A DNA stretch of 64,000 nucleotides, taken from contig NZ_CP045295.1 of NCBI RefSeq assembly GCF_009363095.1, forward strand, positions 5,671,001-5,735,000, in the 5' to 3' direction. The position numbers and the translations under genes are program-made. Shown here piece after piece: positions 18,339 through 26,083 of the stretch. The notes beneath the pieces are model-generated. The model worked only from the letters and a program-made list of their open reading frames with translations, searched no databases and had not been told where the DNA came from. This DNA is from Paenibacillus cellulositrophicus (GTDB lineage: Bacteria > Bacillota > Bacilli > Paenibacillales > Paenibacillaceae). Position 1 is the first letter of the stretch. Every line of letters begins with the position of its first letter.

Positions 18339-18399
18339 TGTTTATTGTATAAACAGTAACTTTTAAAAACAGTATATTATATAAACAGTATATGGTCAA
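18339..18399 (-). promoter_or_regulatory. Efflux-pump promoter with TetR operators
   Basis: Reading leftward: -35 TTGACC (18399-18394), exactly 17 nt, -10 TATACT (18376-18371), then the perfect operator TGTTTAT-TGT-ATAAACA (18339-18355). On the plus strand AAACAGTA occurs three times at 16-nt spacing (18351, 18367, 18383). The outermost copy, with ATAAACA at 18381-18387, lies inside the -35/-10 spacer, so repressor binding would block polymerase directly. Confidence 0.8.
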
Positions 18400-18586
18400 C
18401 ACAAAAGAAATATATTTTTTCACGGGTAAGAGCGGAGTTCTATGGAGCATTGAAGAGCCGCATGATAAACCGTATTTTTATTGCCCGGCCCCATTTTTCT
18501 ATGAGACAATCCGGGATATAATGGGTTCAATCCGGAATCGCGGGTAACCGATCGAACGATATGGAAGTGAAAGGGAGGCGGAAAGC

Positions 18587-19516
18587 ATGACCGAATACGA
18601 AAAACCAATCGTGGACATCACTTTGGTCGAGGAGATGATCAGTGAGCATCTGGGTGATGGAGCGATAGAAATCACGCCGCTGCAAGGGGGGAACTTAAGC
18701 CGCGTTTTTTCCTTTAACCATGAAGGTCAAGGGTACGTGATCAAGTTCAGCGACCTGGAGGGGGCGTACCAGTCGGAAATCTACGTATCGAATCTGCTGT
18801 CCAGCCAGGGCATACCTTTCCCCCGGTGTATCGGACATGGGAAAACAGGGAATCTCGAATATTCCATTTTGGAAAAGATAGAAGGCCGCAATCTGGCGGA
18901 TTTTTCGGCTGAGGAGCAGCGCTGCCGGCTTCCGGAGCTTATTCGGATTTTGACGCGCTTGAATCATATTGACCTGCGTGGAGCCCGTGGATACGGCTGG
19001 ATCGGGGCGAGTGGTGACGGTGCGTTCCCAACCTGGAAGGATTATTGGGAATCCGTCTATGCGGAAGACCAAACGGGCAGCTTCTGGGAGAACTGGTACG
19101 CTTTATTCCATAACTCCTGTTTGGAGAAAGAGGTATTCGATGAGATTTACAGCCGGTTAACGGCGTATTCACACTTTAACGAGCCGCACCGCTATTTTAT
19201 ACATGGGGATTTTCACCAGTGGAACATCTTGTCTGACAGCAGCCGGATTACGGGGATTTTGGATTGCAACTGCGCTTACGGCGACTTTCTTGTGGATCTG
19301 GCCATTTTGGACCGGCACATGGACGGGCACAACGTCGTACAGGCTTATCAGGACCATCAAGCGCAAGCCGGAATCGTCATCCCCGATTTCAATGAGAGAT
19401 TAAAGGGCGCTTATTACTTCAAAGGACTGGACGGACTGCGCTTCTATGCCAAAATGGGATGGACCGACGCCTACGCATATACTCGCAATTTCCTTCTGGG
19501 CCTGGACAAATCATAA
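18587..19516 (+). CDS. APH-fold phosphotransferase (hygromycin-kinase-like)
   Basis: 309 aa, GGGAGG about 9 nt before the ATG. The N-lobe lysine is in YVIKFSD (about 50-56). The catalytic loop is FIHGDFHQWNIL (HGD 206-208, Asn about 213). The metal motif is GILDCNCAYGD (Asp226), where many relatives have DWN. LVDLAILDRHM and the long C-terminal part recall hygromycin B 4-kinase-type proteins. The substrate is unproven. The gene ends 6 nt inside the 3' end of the convergent membrane-protein gene, an unusually tight tail-to-tail arrangement. Confidence 0.82.
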   Translation: MTEYEKPIVDITLVEEMISEHLGDGAIEITPLQGGNLSRVFSFNHEGQGYVIKFSDLEGAYQSEIYVSNLLSSQGIPFPRCIGHGKTGNLEYSILEKIEGRNLADFSAEEQRCRLPELIRILTRLNHIDLRGARGYGWIGASGDGAFPTWKDYWESVYAEDQTGSFWENWYALFHNSCLEKEVFDEIYSRLTAYSHFNEPHRYFIHGDFHQWNILSDSSRITGILDCNCAYGDFLVDLAILDRHMDGHNVVQAYQDHQAQAGIVIPDFNERLKGAYYFKGLDGLRFYAKMGWTDAYAYTRNFLLGLDKS

Positions 19517-20008
19517 GTCTGTTGTAACGGGCTCGGATGGAGCGGTTTGCATTTGTGTTTTGGCAACTCCGAGTGCCCTGTTCCCCCACAGCGTCTGCTC
19601 AACAAACGGGGCTTGCTCCGCTCTGCATTGGACGATCAATATCACTTCACCGGTTGTTGTCTTGACCGTTCGGATCTTTTTTCGTTTCACAAGGTTTTTT
19701 ATCAAATCGTAAACAAAGCCAACAGCAAATCCGACAGCTGCTCCAATTAGCCCCCAAAAGACCGGACCCCAGTGGAGAACAAATCCTCTGGATACCCCGA
19801 TGGTCCCACCCATCATGGCCAGGATGAGCCCGATATCGACTAACGAGGTTCCGTCCGTACCGTGCATCGTATCAACCAACTTCATATCCACCGAACGATT
19901 ATCCAGGGGGACAGCGTAAATATGGACGCCCTCGTTTTCTTTAAGCTTGCTTATAGCCAGCTCGACATAGTGTGAATGCTGAAATGTAGAGAAAAATTGG
20001 ATTCCCAT
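19511..20008 (-). CDS. Conserved hypothetical membrane protein with Gly-rich TM hairpin
   Basis: 165 aa. Start ATG at 20008 overlaps the upstream stop codon by 1 nt (TAATG), so translation is probably coupled. The N-terminal third (MGIQFFSTFQHSHYVELAI) is soluble and alpha/beta in character. About 60-110 holds two hydrophobic helices (LVDIGLILAMMGGTIGVSRG and VFWGLIGAAVGFAVGFVYDL), resembling DUF1269-like stress proteins. The C-terminus is a short beta-rich tail (TGEVILIVQCRAEQ) that may bind a partner. Function is unknown. It likely works with the coupled upstream membrane protein. Confidence 0.65.
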   Translation of the reverse strand: MGIQFFSTFQHSHYVELAISKLKENEGVHIYAVPLDNRSVDMKLVDTMHGTDGTSLVDIGLILAMMGGTIGVSRGFVLHWGPVFWGLIGAAVGFAVGFVYDLIKNLVKRKKIRTVKTTTGEVILIVQCRAEQAPFVEQTLWGNRALGVAKTQMQTAPSEPVTTDL

Positions 20009-20793
20009 TAGATTTTTTCTCCCTTATGCAGAACAAAATTTTGCGGCTGACAGTTTTTTTTCAAATAATCGGCTTGTTCCCAATCAAACAGTTTTGTCAG
20101 CTCTACGGCATTGGTATAAGAGTCATACATGGTAAAGAAATAGACCGAGGGGAAGTAAAGGAACCACTGAACTCCCATCACTTCTCTAGATTTCGGGAAG
20201 TCTCCCAGCAAAAAGTAATGCAGCGCTTCGATCATATTGGACTGAATGACAATCATCATAGTCATAACAAGCGTCAGAACAGCAGCTAAGATTCGATGAA
20301 TATATAGCTGTCCAAGACTTGGAATTGTCATTGCCCAGACTAACGCAATCCATGGCTTTTTCTTGTCCAGATAATTGACCTCGAAGGGGCTCATCGAAAA
20401 ATTCGGGTATTTGGCATTTTCCCTTTTCGCGAGCAGGTGAATCTTATTGATATCGACTGTGGTCCGGTAGCTGTCCCATATGGCAAATAAATAAACGGGG
20501 ATATAGAGATATATGTACTTTTCATTTAATACAGCCTTTGCGTGGGCGATATCTCCGTTAAAAGAATACACAATGGCAGTATTCAGCTGAGTCTTTTGGT
20601 TGATATAAAATTCCCAAAAAAACAATGCGAACCCGGAAATGAATTTGTGTAATAAGATGTGGCCGAATCCAGGAAACGCTACGGACCATAACGCTACGAC
20701 CAGGGGATTACGCTGGTGAAGCTGGATGGTGCCGAACGTCGTGACAAAGGCATGATAATAACGATTTTTATATTTGGCTCTAAAGTTATCCAC
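20008..20793 (-). CDS. Polytopic membrane protein with internal duplication
   Basis: 261 aa, GTG start with GGAG 9 nt upstream. Two halves (about 28-115 and 148-238) align with one another. NPLVVALWSVAFPGFGHILL corresponds to KPWIALVWAMTIPSLGQLYI. FNGDIAHAKAVLNEKYIYLY corresponds to LLGDFPKSREVMGVQWFLYF. LFAIWDSYRTTVDINK corresponds to FTMYDSYTNAVELTK. Each half has three to four hydrophobic helices, so the protein is probably a pseudo-dimeric bundle of six to eight helices. No enzymatic motif is seen. It is translationally coupled to the following gene. Confidence 0.7.
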   Translation of the reverse strand: MDNFRAKYKNRYYHAFVTTFGTIQLHQRNPLVVALWSVAFPGFGHILLHKFISGFALFFWEFYINQKTQLNTAIVYSFNGDIAHAKAVLNEKYIYLYIPVYLFAIWDSYRTTVDINKIHLLAKRENAKYPNFSMSPFEVNYLDKKKPWIALVWAMTIPSLGQLYIHRILAAVLTLVMTMMIVIQSNMIEALHYFLLGDFPKSREVMGVQWFLYFPSVYFFTMYDSYTNAVELTKLFDWEQADYLKKNCQPQNFVLHKGEKI

Positions 20794-20908
20794 TTATCAA
20801 CGCTCCAATGGAATACAGTGTAATCGAATTTTTTGTCAATTGGCGAAAGATTATTCTTCTTTGGGAGGTATAACGCGATTGGCTTAAAGAAGACATGGAA
20901 TTAGCGGG

Positions 20909-21550
20909 ATGACTTTGGGGAAGTTTAAGGACAATCCATGGACGATGAATGGTGCAAAAAAAGGAGCTGCATTACTTTTGTCAGACCGATATCCTTCCTT
21001 TGAAGAAATCAAAGATGTAGATCGTAAACTTACTGAAATGAGAAGACTGTATTATTATCGCCATGACCTGTTTTCGATTCAATGGTGGTTTTTGTTGGTG
21101 CTTTTGATTGTGCCATGGATCATTTGGTGGAAAGTAGTCGATAAATCAAGACTGAAGGATATTTTACTTTATGGTTTTGCAATAACCATCGTTATTGTCC
21201 TTCTGGATGATATTGGAAGTGAGCTGGGATTATGGTCTTACCCTCATCAAGTCTTCAGGCTGATTCCTCGCTTAAGCCCGATTGATTACTCCGTATTGCC
21301 TGTCATCCATATGTTGATCTATCAGTATTTTAGAAGTTGGAAGTCATTCTTTGTCGCCAATGTCATACTGGCCCTAGGGGCTGCCTTCATTGCAGAGCCT
21401 CTCTTTGTCTGGATTGATATTTATGACATGGACCATTGGAAATCTATTTATTCGTTCCCGCTATATATAGCTAAAGCCTGTTTTGTTAAGTGGTCGCTGG
21501 AGTTCATGCTATCCAAGGCAAACCGATCACAACAAAAACCTGCGAACTAA
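20909..21550 (+). CDS. CBO0543-family integral membrane protein
   Basis: Up to 213 aa. The start is uncertain: ATG 20909 has only a weak GCGGG upstream, and ATG 20945 is a shorter alternative. From about residue 55 there are five hydrophobic helices: WWFLLVLLIVPWIIWW, DILLYGFAITIVIVLLDDIG, YSVLPVIHMLIYQYF, FFVANVILALGAAFIAEPLF, and a last amphipathic segment. LLDDIGSELGLWSYP is typical of the CBO0543 family common in Bacillales. No reaction is known. It is divergent from the duplicated membrane protein and followed by two terminators. Confidence 0.75.
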   Translation: MTLGKFKDNPWTMNGAKKGAALLLSDRYPSFEEIKDVDRKLTEMRRLYYYRHDLFSIQWWFLLVLLIVPWIIWWKVVDKSRLKDILLYGFAITIVIVLLDDIGSELGLWSYPHQVFRLIPRLSPIDYSVLPVIHMLIYQYFRSWKSFFVANVILALGAAFIAEPLFVWIDIYDMDHWKSIYSFPLYIAKACFVKWSLEFMLSKANRSQQKPAN

Positions 21551-21577
21551 AAGAGGGCATTGAGCCCGCTTTTAGTT
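21545..21577 (+). terminator. Hairpin overlapping the stop codon
   Basis: Arms AACTAAAAGAGGGC and GCCCGCTTTTAGTT (one mismatch, 5-nt loop). The stop codon lies in the left arm. Confidence 0.7.
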
Positions 21578-21600
21578 CCAGGATACAATATTGATAGACA

Positions 21601-21637
21601 ATAACGCATCGAAGGCGGATTCGATGCGTTATTTTAT
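21601..21637. terminator. Second, perfect terminator hairpin
   Basis: Arms ATAACGCATCGAA and TTCGATGCGTTAT, 6-nt loop, T-rich 3' side. It is placed between convergent genes. Confidence 0.8.
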
Positions 21638-21714
21638 GATTTGTTATACGATTCCGCTTCCTGAAACCGGTCAGCTTAACCTTCGTGAAAAGGGGGAACT
21701 GTGACCATAGATTG

Positions 21715-22137
21715 CTATTGTCCTTTGGCGAGGATCCGGAACGTGATACCGAATGGATCCGTCACATTGCCGTAAGCGGGACTGAAGAAGCTGGCTTCAA
21801 GCGGCGTATTCACTTGACCGCCCTGTTTCAAGGCGTTAAAGTATCGGGTGGCCTGATCTTTGTCATCGGTTTGCACGACGATAGTCACTGGCGAGCCCTT
21901 TTGGTAGCTGCTGCTGGTAACAAGGTCGGACAGTTGGAGCTGCGATTCACCGATGACCAAGACCGCAAAGGATATCCAGTCCTTTTTCTCCGGTGACAGC
22001 GGGGACTCCGGATTTTCCGGTACATCGCCCAGCCGTTGTGCATAGACAACCTTGGCTTCCAGCGCTTTGACGTAAAAATCGATAGCCTCATTTGCTTGAC
22101 CATTCATTTCAATAAAAGGGATTAAACTCGTGCTCAC
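21715..22137 (-). CDS. VOC-superfamily protein (PhnB/glyoxalase-like)
   Basis: GTG 22137 is chosen because AGGAG lies exactly 9 nt upstream; longer frames start inside the ribosome site. 140 aa. It has paired beta-alpha-beta-beta-beta modules with the PhnB-like start LIPFIEMNGQANEAIDFYVK, then LQLSDLVTS, and the closing FFSPAYGNVTDPFGITFRI, whose DPFG is the usual last-strand signature. The reaction is undetermined; family members include dioxygenases, isomerases and resistance proteins. It is divergent from an ECF41-type sigma gene, and its promoter carries that sigma's motif. Confidence 0.85.
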   Translation of the reverse strand: MSTSLIPFIEMNGQANEAIDFYVKALEAKVVYAQRLGDVPENPESPLSPEKKDWISFAVLVIGESQLQLSDLVTSSSYQKGSPVTIVVQTDDKDQATRYFNALKQGGQVNTPLEASFFSPAYGNVTDPFGITFRILAKGQ

Positions 22138-22219
22138 AACAATCATCTCCTGTACATGTTTTTTTACCGGGATACCGACGGACCTTTTATTTGGCAGCGG
22201 GATTCCCTTCACTACCCAT

Positions 22220-22246
22220 GTCGTTCACCGGCAGGTAAACGTGACC
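22220..22246 (-). promoter_or_regulatory. ECF41-type promoter for the VOC gene
   Basis: On the minus strand GGTCACG (22246-22240) is followed after exactly 16 nt by CGAC (22223-22220). Its twin at 22289-22315 drives the sigma gene. It resembles the ECF41 consensus TGTCACA-n16-CGTC known from other bacteria. Confidence 0.75.
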
Positions 22247-22288
22247 GGAAAGGTTAAAATATTTTTTTGCGATTTTTTTTACGATTTC

Positions 22289-22315
22289 GGTCACATCCGT
22301 TAGATTTCTTGCGAC
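22289..22315 (+). promoter_or_regulatory. ECF41-type promoter for the sigma gene
   Basis: GGTCACA (22289-22295), 16 nt, CGAC (22312-22315). The start codon follows 36 nt downstream. The spacing equals that of the divergent VOC promoter, which supports one sigma reading both. Confidence 0.75.
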
Positions 22316-22350
22316 ATATTAGTAATAAGGAAAAGGAAAGGTTGGGGCGC

Positions 22351-23232
22351 GTGAACAATCACAACGGGCTTGCAGAACAATTCGAATCGCATCGGAATCA
22401 CCTTCAGTTTGTGGCTTACCGAATACTGGGATCACGGAATGAGGCGGATGACGCCGTACAGGAGTCATGGATACGTCTTAGCCGTTCGGATATGAGCAGC
22501 GTGGAAAATATCGGGGGATGGATGACGACGATCGTCTCGCGGGTCTGTTTGGATATGCTCCGAGCCCGTAAATCACGGCATGAGGATCTGACGATAGATC
22601 GTGCACCAGAGCCGGTTACCCACTTCCGTGACGGAAGCGACCCGGAGTATGAAGCGCTGATGGCCGATGCTGTGGGGCATGCCATGCTTGTGGTCTTGGG
22701 AACATTAAGTCCCGCCGAACGAATCGCTTTCGTGCTGCACGATATTTTCGGCATGTCTTTCGCGGATATTGCTTCCATCTTGGAAAGAAACGAGGCGGCA
22801 GCCAGAAAACTTGCCAGCCGTGCACGTCAACGGGTGAAGGGGGATGAATCGGCTTCAAGAGCAGAAGAGCTCAGGCGCAAACAGGAGCTGGTGGATGCAT
22901 TCCTTGCTGCATCGCGCGCCGGAGATTTTGAGAAACTTCTCTCTATCCTGGACCCGAATGTCCTGACACGAAACGATCCGGCATTTCCGCCGGCCGCAAA
23001 CGCGCCGGTTGTGGTTCATGGTTCGCAAGCTGCGGCCAAGCAATTCGCTGGCCGTGCCCAAGGTGCCCAGCCTGCGCTCGTGAACGGTTCTGTAGGCGCC
23101 GTTATAGGTCCGCTTGATCGAATCCTGTTCGTACTCGTATTTACGGTAAAGAATGATAAAATCACCGAAATCGAAATGATTGCCGATCCGGCGCGCCTGC
23201 GCCAGCTTGACCTGGCCTTGTTGAACGATTAA
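22351..23232 (+). CDS. ECF41-type sigma factor with C-terminal SnoaL-like domain
   Basis: GTG 22351; the upstream GGTTGGGG is a weak ribosome site. 293 aa. Sigma region 2 (about 10-75) has LQFVAYRILGSRNEADDAVQ. Region 4 (about 110-165) has LSPAERIAFVLHDIFGMSFA and an HTH. The remaining 120 residues (about 175-293), with AFLAASRAGDFEKLLSILDP and GPLDRILFVLVFTVKNDKIT, form a SnoaL/NTF2-like domain that controls activity in ECF41 sigmas and replaces a separate anti-sigma. Both its own promoter and that of the divergent VOC gene match its motif. A terminator follows. Confidence 0.88.
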   Translation: MNNHNGLAEQFESHRNHLQFVAYRILGSRNEADDAVQESWIRLSRSDMSSVENIGGWMTTIVSRVCLDMLRARKSRHEDLTIDRAPEPVTHFRDGSDPEYEALMADAVGHAMLVVLGTLSPAERIAFVLHDIFGMSFADIASILERNEAAARKLASRARQRVKGDESASRAEELRRKQELVDAFLAASRAGDFEKLLSILDPNVLTRNDPAFPPAANAPVVVHGSQAAAKQFAGRAQGAQPALVNGSVGAVIGPLDRILFVLVFTVKNDKITEIEMIADPARLRQLDLALLND

Positions 23233-23273
23233 CGGGTATAAAGAACACGGAGAAAAGATCATTGAAGCAAGGA

Positions 23274-23319
23274 AAAGGCACCGTTTGCAGCCGTAAGGCT
23301 TGCAGCGGGTGCCTTTTTT
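23274..23319. terminator. Terminator between the sigma and alpha-glucosidase genes
   Basis: The outer stem AAAAGGCACC/GGGTGCCTTTT with inner TGCAGCC/GGCTTGCA pairing is followed by T6. It serves convergent genes. Confidence 0.85.
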
Positions 23320-23334
23320 CTTGCCAAACCCCGG

Positions 23335-25020
23335 TCAGGACAACCGGTATACTCTGGCTTCATAGGGGCGCAGTTGAATGCGGTCTCCTTCCGCGTCAGG
23401 CGGCAGATCGTAATTGCTAATCAGCAGGTCTCGCGACATACCCCGCAGCGTTTTCGGCCATTCCATGACCGGCGTATCATCAAAAAAGTTAAGGATGACC
23501 AGGACGGTGTCTTGCTCGAGCGTACGGGTGTAAACATAGAGATCCGGATCCAATGGAAGCAGCAGCTTGTACTCTCCATAGATCAACGCTTTATGGGTCT
23601 TGCGAAGGGAGAGCATCCGCTTGTAGTAATGATAGATGGAATCCGGGTCATTCATCGCCGAAGCCACGTTCACATCCGTATAATTGGGGTTGACCTTGAT
23701 CCAAGGCTCGCCGTTTGTAAAGCCGGCTTGAGGCCCGTCGTCCCACTGCATCGGGGTGCGGGCGTTATCCCGGCTCTTCGCCTGGATGGCCAGCATCGTC
23801 TGGTCGATCGGCTTGCCTTGAAGATGGGACTGCTCATAGTAATTCAAGGTTTCCACGTCCCGGTAGTCGCCGATTTGGTCAAAGGCTGCATTGGTCATCC
23901 CGATTTCTTCGCCCTGATAAATGTATGGCGTCCCTTCCAGGGTGAGTATGAAGGTCGCCAGCATTTTGGCGGATTGGACGCGATACTGCTTGTCATTGCC
24001 GAACCTTGAGACGGCTCTGGGCTGGTCATGATTGCCGAGGTAGTTCGCATTCCAGCCCTGGTTATGCAGTGTAGTCTGCCACCGGCTCATTATTTTTTTG
24101 AGCTCCAGCAGCGTCCATGCCCGGGATTCCCACTTACCGGTGCCGTTTGAGGCGGAGTCCAGCGTCATATGCTCGAACTGAAACACCATGTTCAGCTCAT
24201 GGCGCTGGTCTCCCACATACTCCAATGCCTGCTCCGGGCCGAGTCCCGAGGTTTCGCCGACGGTCATGATGTCGTAGTCCATCAGCACTTCCTCGTTCAG
24301 CTTTTTGAGCATAAAATGGACTTTTTCCAGGTTGGAGAATAGCTGGTACGCCCTCACAACAGGGAGATGCTGCGGATTGTCGGCATCCGGCAGTCCTTTC
24401 GCCTTTACGATGTGGGCGATGGCATCAAAGCGGAAGCCGTCCACGCCTTTTTCGAGCCACCACCGGATCATTTGGTACAATTCATGTACCATTTCTTCGT
24501 TTCTCCAGTTCAAATCGGGCTGATGCTTGGAATACAGATGCATATAGTATTCGTCCGTCTCCGGATCCATCTCCCACACCGAGCCGCTGAAATAGGACTC
24601 CCAGTTGTTCGGGTACAGGCCGTTGACTCCTTTGCGCCAAATATAAAAGCTTCGCTTGGGGTTGTCGGTCAATGATTTCGATTCCTTAAACCAGGGATGC
24701 TGGTCGGAGGTATGGTTCAGCACCAGGTCCATCATGATTTTCATTCCTCTGGCGTGGGCTTCTTGCAGCAAATCATCGAAATCCTCCATCGTGCCGAATT
24801 CAGGATTGATTGCGTAATAGTCGCTGATGTCATATCCGTTGTCTTTACCAGGAGACTCGTAAATCGGGCAGATCCAAATGACGTCGATCCCGAGGTCCTT
24901 TAAATAATCCAGCTTGGAAATGATTCCGCGAAGGTCGCCTTTGCCATCTCCATTGGTATCCATGAAGCTGACGGGATAAATCTCGTACACGGCAGCTTCT
25001 TTCCACCAGGTTTCGTTCAT
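23335..25020 (-). CDS. malL: Alpha-glucosidase / oligo-1,6-glucosidase, GH13
   Basis: 561 aa, the normal length. It hydrolyses terminal alpha-1,6 or alpha-1,4 glucose from short maltose- and isomaltose-type oligosaccharides in the cytoplasm; no signal peptide. The conserved GH13 regions are all present: region I DLVLNHTSD (about 98-106), region II GFRFDAIAHI (nucleophile Asp about 199), region III TVGETSG (acid/base Glu about 255) and region IV NYLGNHDQPR (Asp about 329). The N-terminal NGDGKGDLRGI is the calcium/flexible-loop motif of the oligo-1,6-glucosidase subfamily. It starts 45 nt after an SDR gene in the same orientation. The exact substrate preference is not certain. Confidence 0.9.
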   Translation of the reverse strand: MNETWWKEAAVYEIYPVSFMDTNGDGKGDLRGIISKLDYLKDLGIDVIWICPIYESPGKDNGYDISDYYAINPEFGTMEDFDDLLQEAHARGMKIMMDLVLNHTSDQHPWFKESKSLTDNPKRSFYIWRKGVNGLYPNNWESYFSGSVWEMDPETDEYYMHLYSKHQPDLNWRNEEMVHELYQMIRWWLEKGVDGFRFDAIAHIVKAKGLPDADNPQHLPVVRAYQLFSNLEKVHFMLKKLNEEVLMDYDIMTVGETSGLGPEQALEYVGDQRHELNMVFQFEHMTLDSASNGTGKWESRAWTLLELKKIMSRWQTTLHNQGWNANYLGNHDQPRAVSRFGNDKQYRVQSAKMLATFILTLEGTPYIYQGEEIGMTNAAFDQIGDYRDVETLNYYEQSHLQGKPIDQTMLAIQAKSRDNARTPMQWDDGPQAGFTNGEPWIKVNPNYTDVNVASAMNDPDSIYHYYKRMLSLRKTHKALIYGEYKLLLPLDPDLYVYTRTLEQDTVLVILNFFDDTPVMEWPKTLRGMSRDLLISNYDLPPDAEGDRIQLRPYEARVYRLS

Positions 25021-25065
25021 GTGCGCATTCCTCCTGTCCGTGCATGATACAGGTTGTATGGGGAG

Positions 25066-25851
25066 TTAACCGTGTCCCCCTTGAAAAGCGGGGTATTTAG
25101 TCATCCCGCCATCCGCAAACAGGGTAATGCCCGTAACATAACTGGACTCGGAGGAGGCCAGCCAGGCGGCTGCAGCGGCGATTTCCTCCGGCTTGCCGAT
25201 ATATCCGAGCGGGATCAGCGCCTCAACGCTTGCTTTGGCGGCAGGATCGGAAAACTTGGCGGCATTGATCGGCGTATCGATCGCACCGGGACCGAGGCTG
25301 TTGACGCGGATTCCCTTCGGCGCAAATTCCAGCGCCAGCGTCTCCGTCATCATCTTGATCCCGCCCTTGCTCGCGGCATAATGCACGAAATGGGGCCACG
25401 GAATCATCTCGTGCACGCTCGAAACGTTGATGATCCGTCCCTTGATCCCGTGTTCCAGCATGTAATCGATTGCCTCGCGGCAGCCGAGGAAAGCCCCGGT
25501 CAGATTCACGTCCAGCACCTTTCGCCAGTCCTCCAGCGTCAAGTCCTCCGAGGGGACTTCGTTTTCGATGCCCGCGTTGTTGACCATGACGTCCAGCGAG
25601 CCAAAATGCTCATGCGCGGCGGCTACCAGCTTTTTGACATCCTCTTCACGGGTGACATCGCCGTACACGCCTATCGCTTGACCGCCGCTTTGTTCAATCT
25701 CCTGGATGATGGAATTCACTTCCTGCTCGCCGCTGCGGTAGTTAATGACCACATTCATCTTTTCGCGCCCGAACCTCAGCGCCATAGCCCGTCCAATGCC
25801 GGAAGAAGCTCCGGTAATAATGGCTGTGTTGCCCTTAAGATCGTTGTACAC
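25066..25851 (-). CDS. Glucose 1-dehydrogenase-like SDR
   Basis: GTG 25851 is chosen because AGGAGG lies 8 nt upstream and the protein then begins MYNDLKG, matching the start of Bacillus glucose dehydrogenase, and has that family's 261 aa. Motifs: TGASSGIG (NAD(P) loop, about 14-21), NNAG (about 91-94), catalytic Ser in NVSSVHE and YAASK (Tyr/Lys, about 158-162), plus the C-terminal GITLFADGGMTKYP. It oxidises beta-D-glucose or a related sugar with NAD(P). The position upstream of malL suggests that released glucose could be its substrate, but many SDRs bear this label without it being tested. Confidence 0.83.
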   Translation of the reverse strand: MYNDLKGNTAIITGASSGIGRAMALRFGREKMNVVINYRSGEQEVNSIIQEIEQSGGQAIGVYGDVTREEDVKKLVAAAHEHFGSLDVMVNNAGIENEVPSEDLTLEDWRKVLDVNLTGAFLGCREAIDYMLEHGIKGRIINVSSVHEMIPWPHFVHYAASKGGIKMMTETLALEFAPKGIRVNSLGPGAIDTPINAAKFSDPAAKASVEALIPLGYIGKPEEIAAAAAWLASSESSYVTGITLFADGGMTKYPAFQGGHG

Positions 25852-25991
25852 AATCATTCCCTCCTGTCGTCCCATCAAAATGACTACAATAGTATTTAAC
25901 CGGAACGGGCATAGTTCAACAGGGCGGGGTCATAACTTCCGTGCAAGAAACGGCATTATAGTATCGGGATCAGTCTATGAGTTATTTCCAT

Positions 25992-26044
25992 TTGACAACA
26001 TCGTTCGATAGGTGTAATTTATAACTAACCAGTTAGTTATAAAT
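25992..26044 (+). promoter_or_regulatory. Promoter with perfect 28-bp palindromic operator
   Basis: -35 TTGACA (25992-25997), 17-nt spacer, -10 TAATTT (26015-26020). A perfect palindrome with 13-bp arms, ATTTATAACTAAC (26017-26029) and GTTAGTTATAAAT (26032-26044), with CA between, covers the -10 and start. The core TAACTAAC/GTTAGTTA is of the TetR-operator type, yet no TetR gene is adjacent. Confidence 0.8.
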
Positions 26045-26083
26045 CTAATGGCGCATACTAAAAGAGTGGGAGAGGATTCGACA

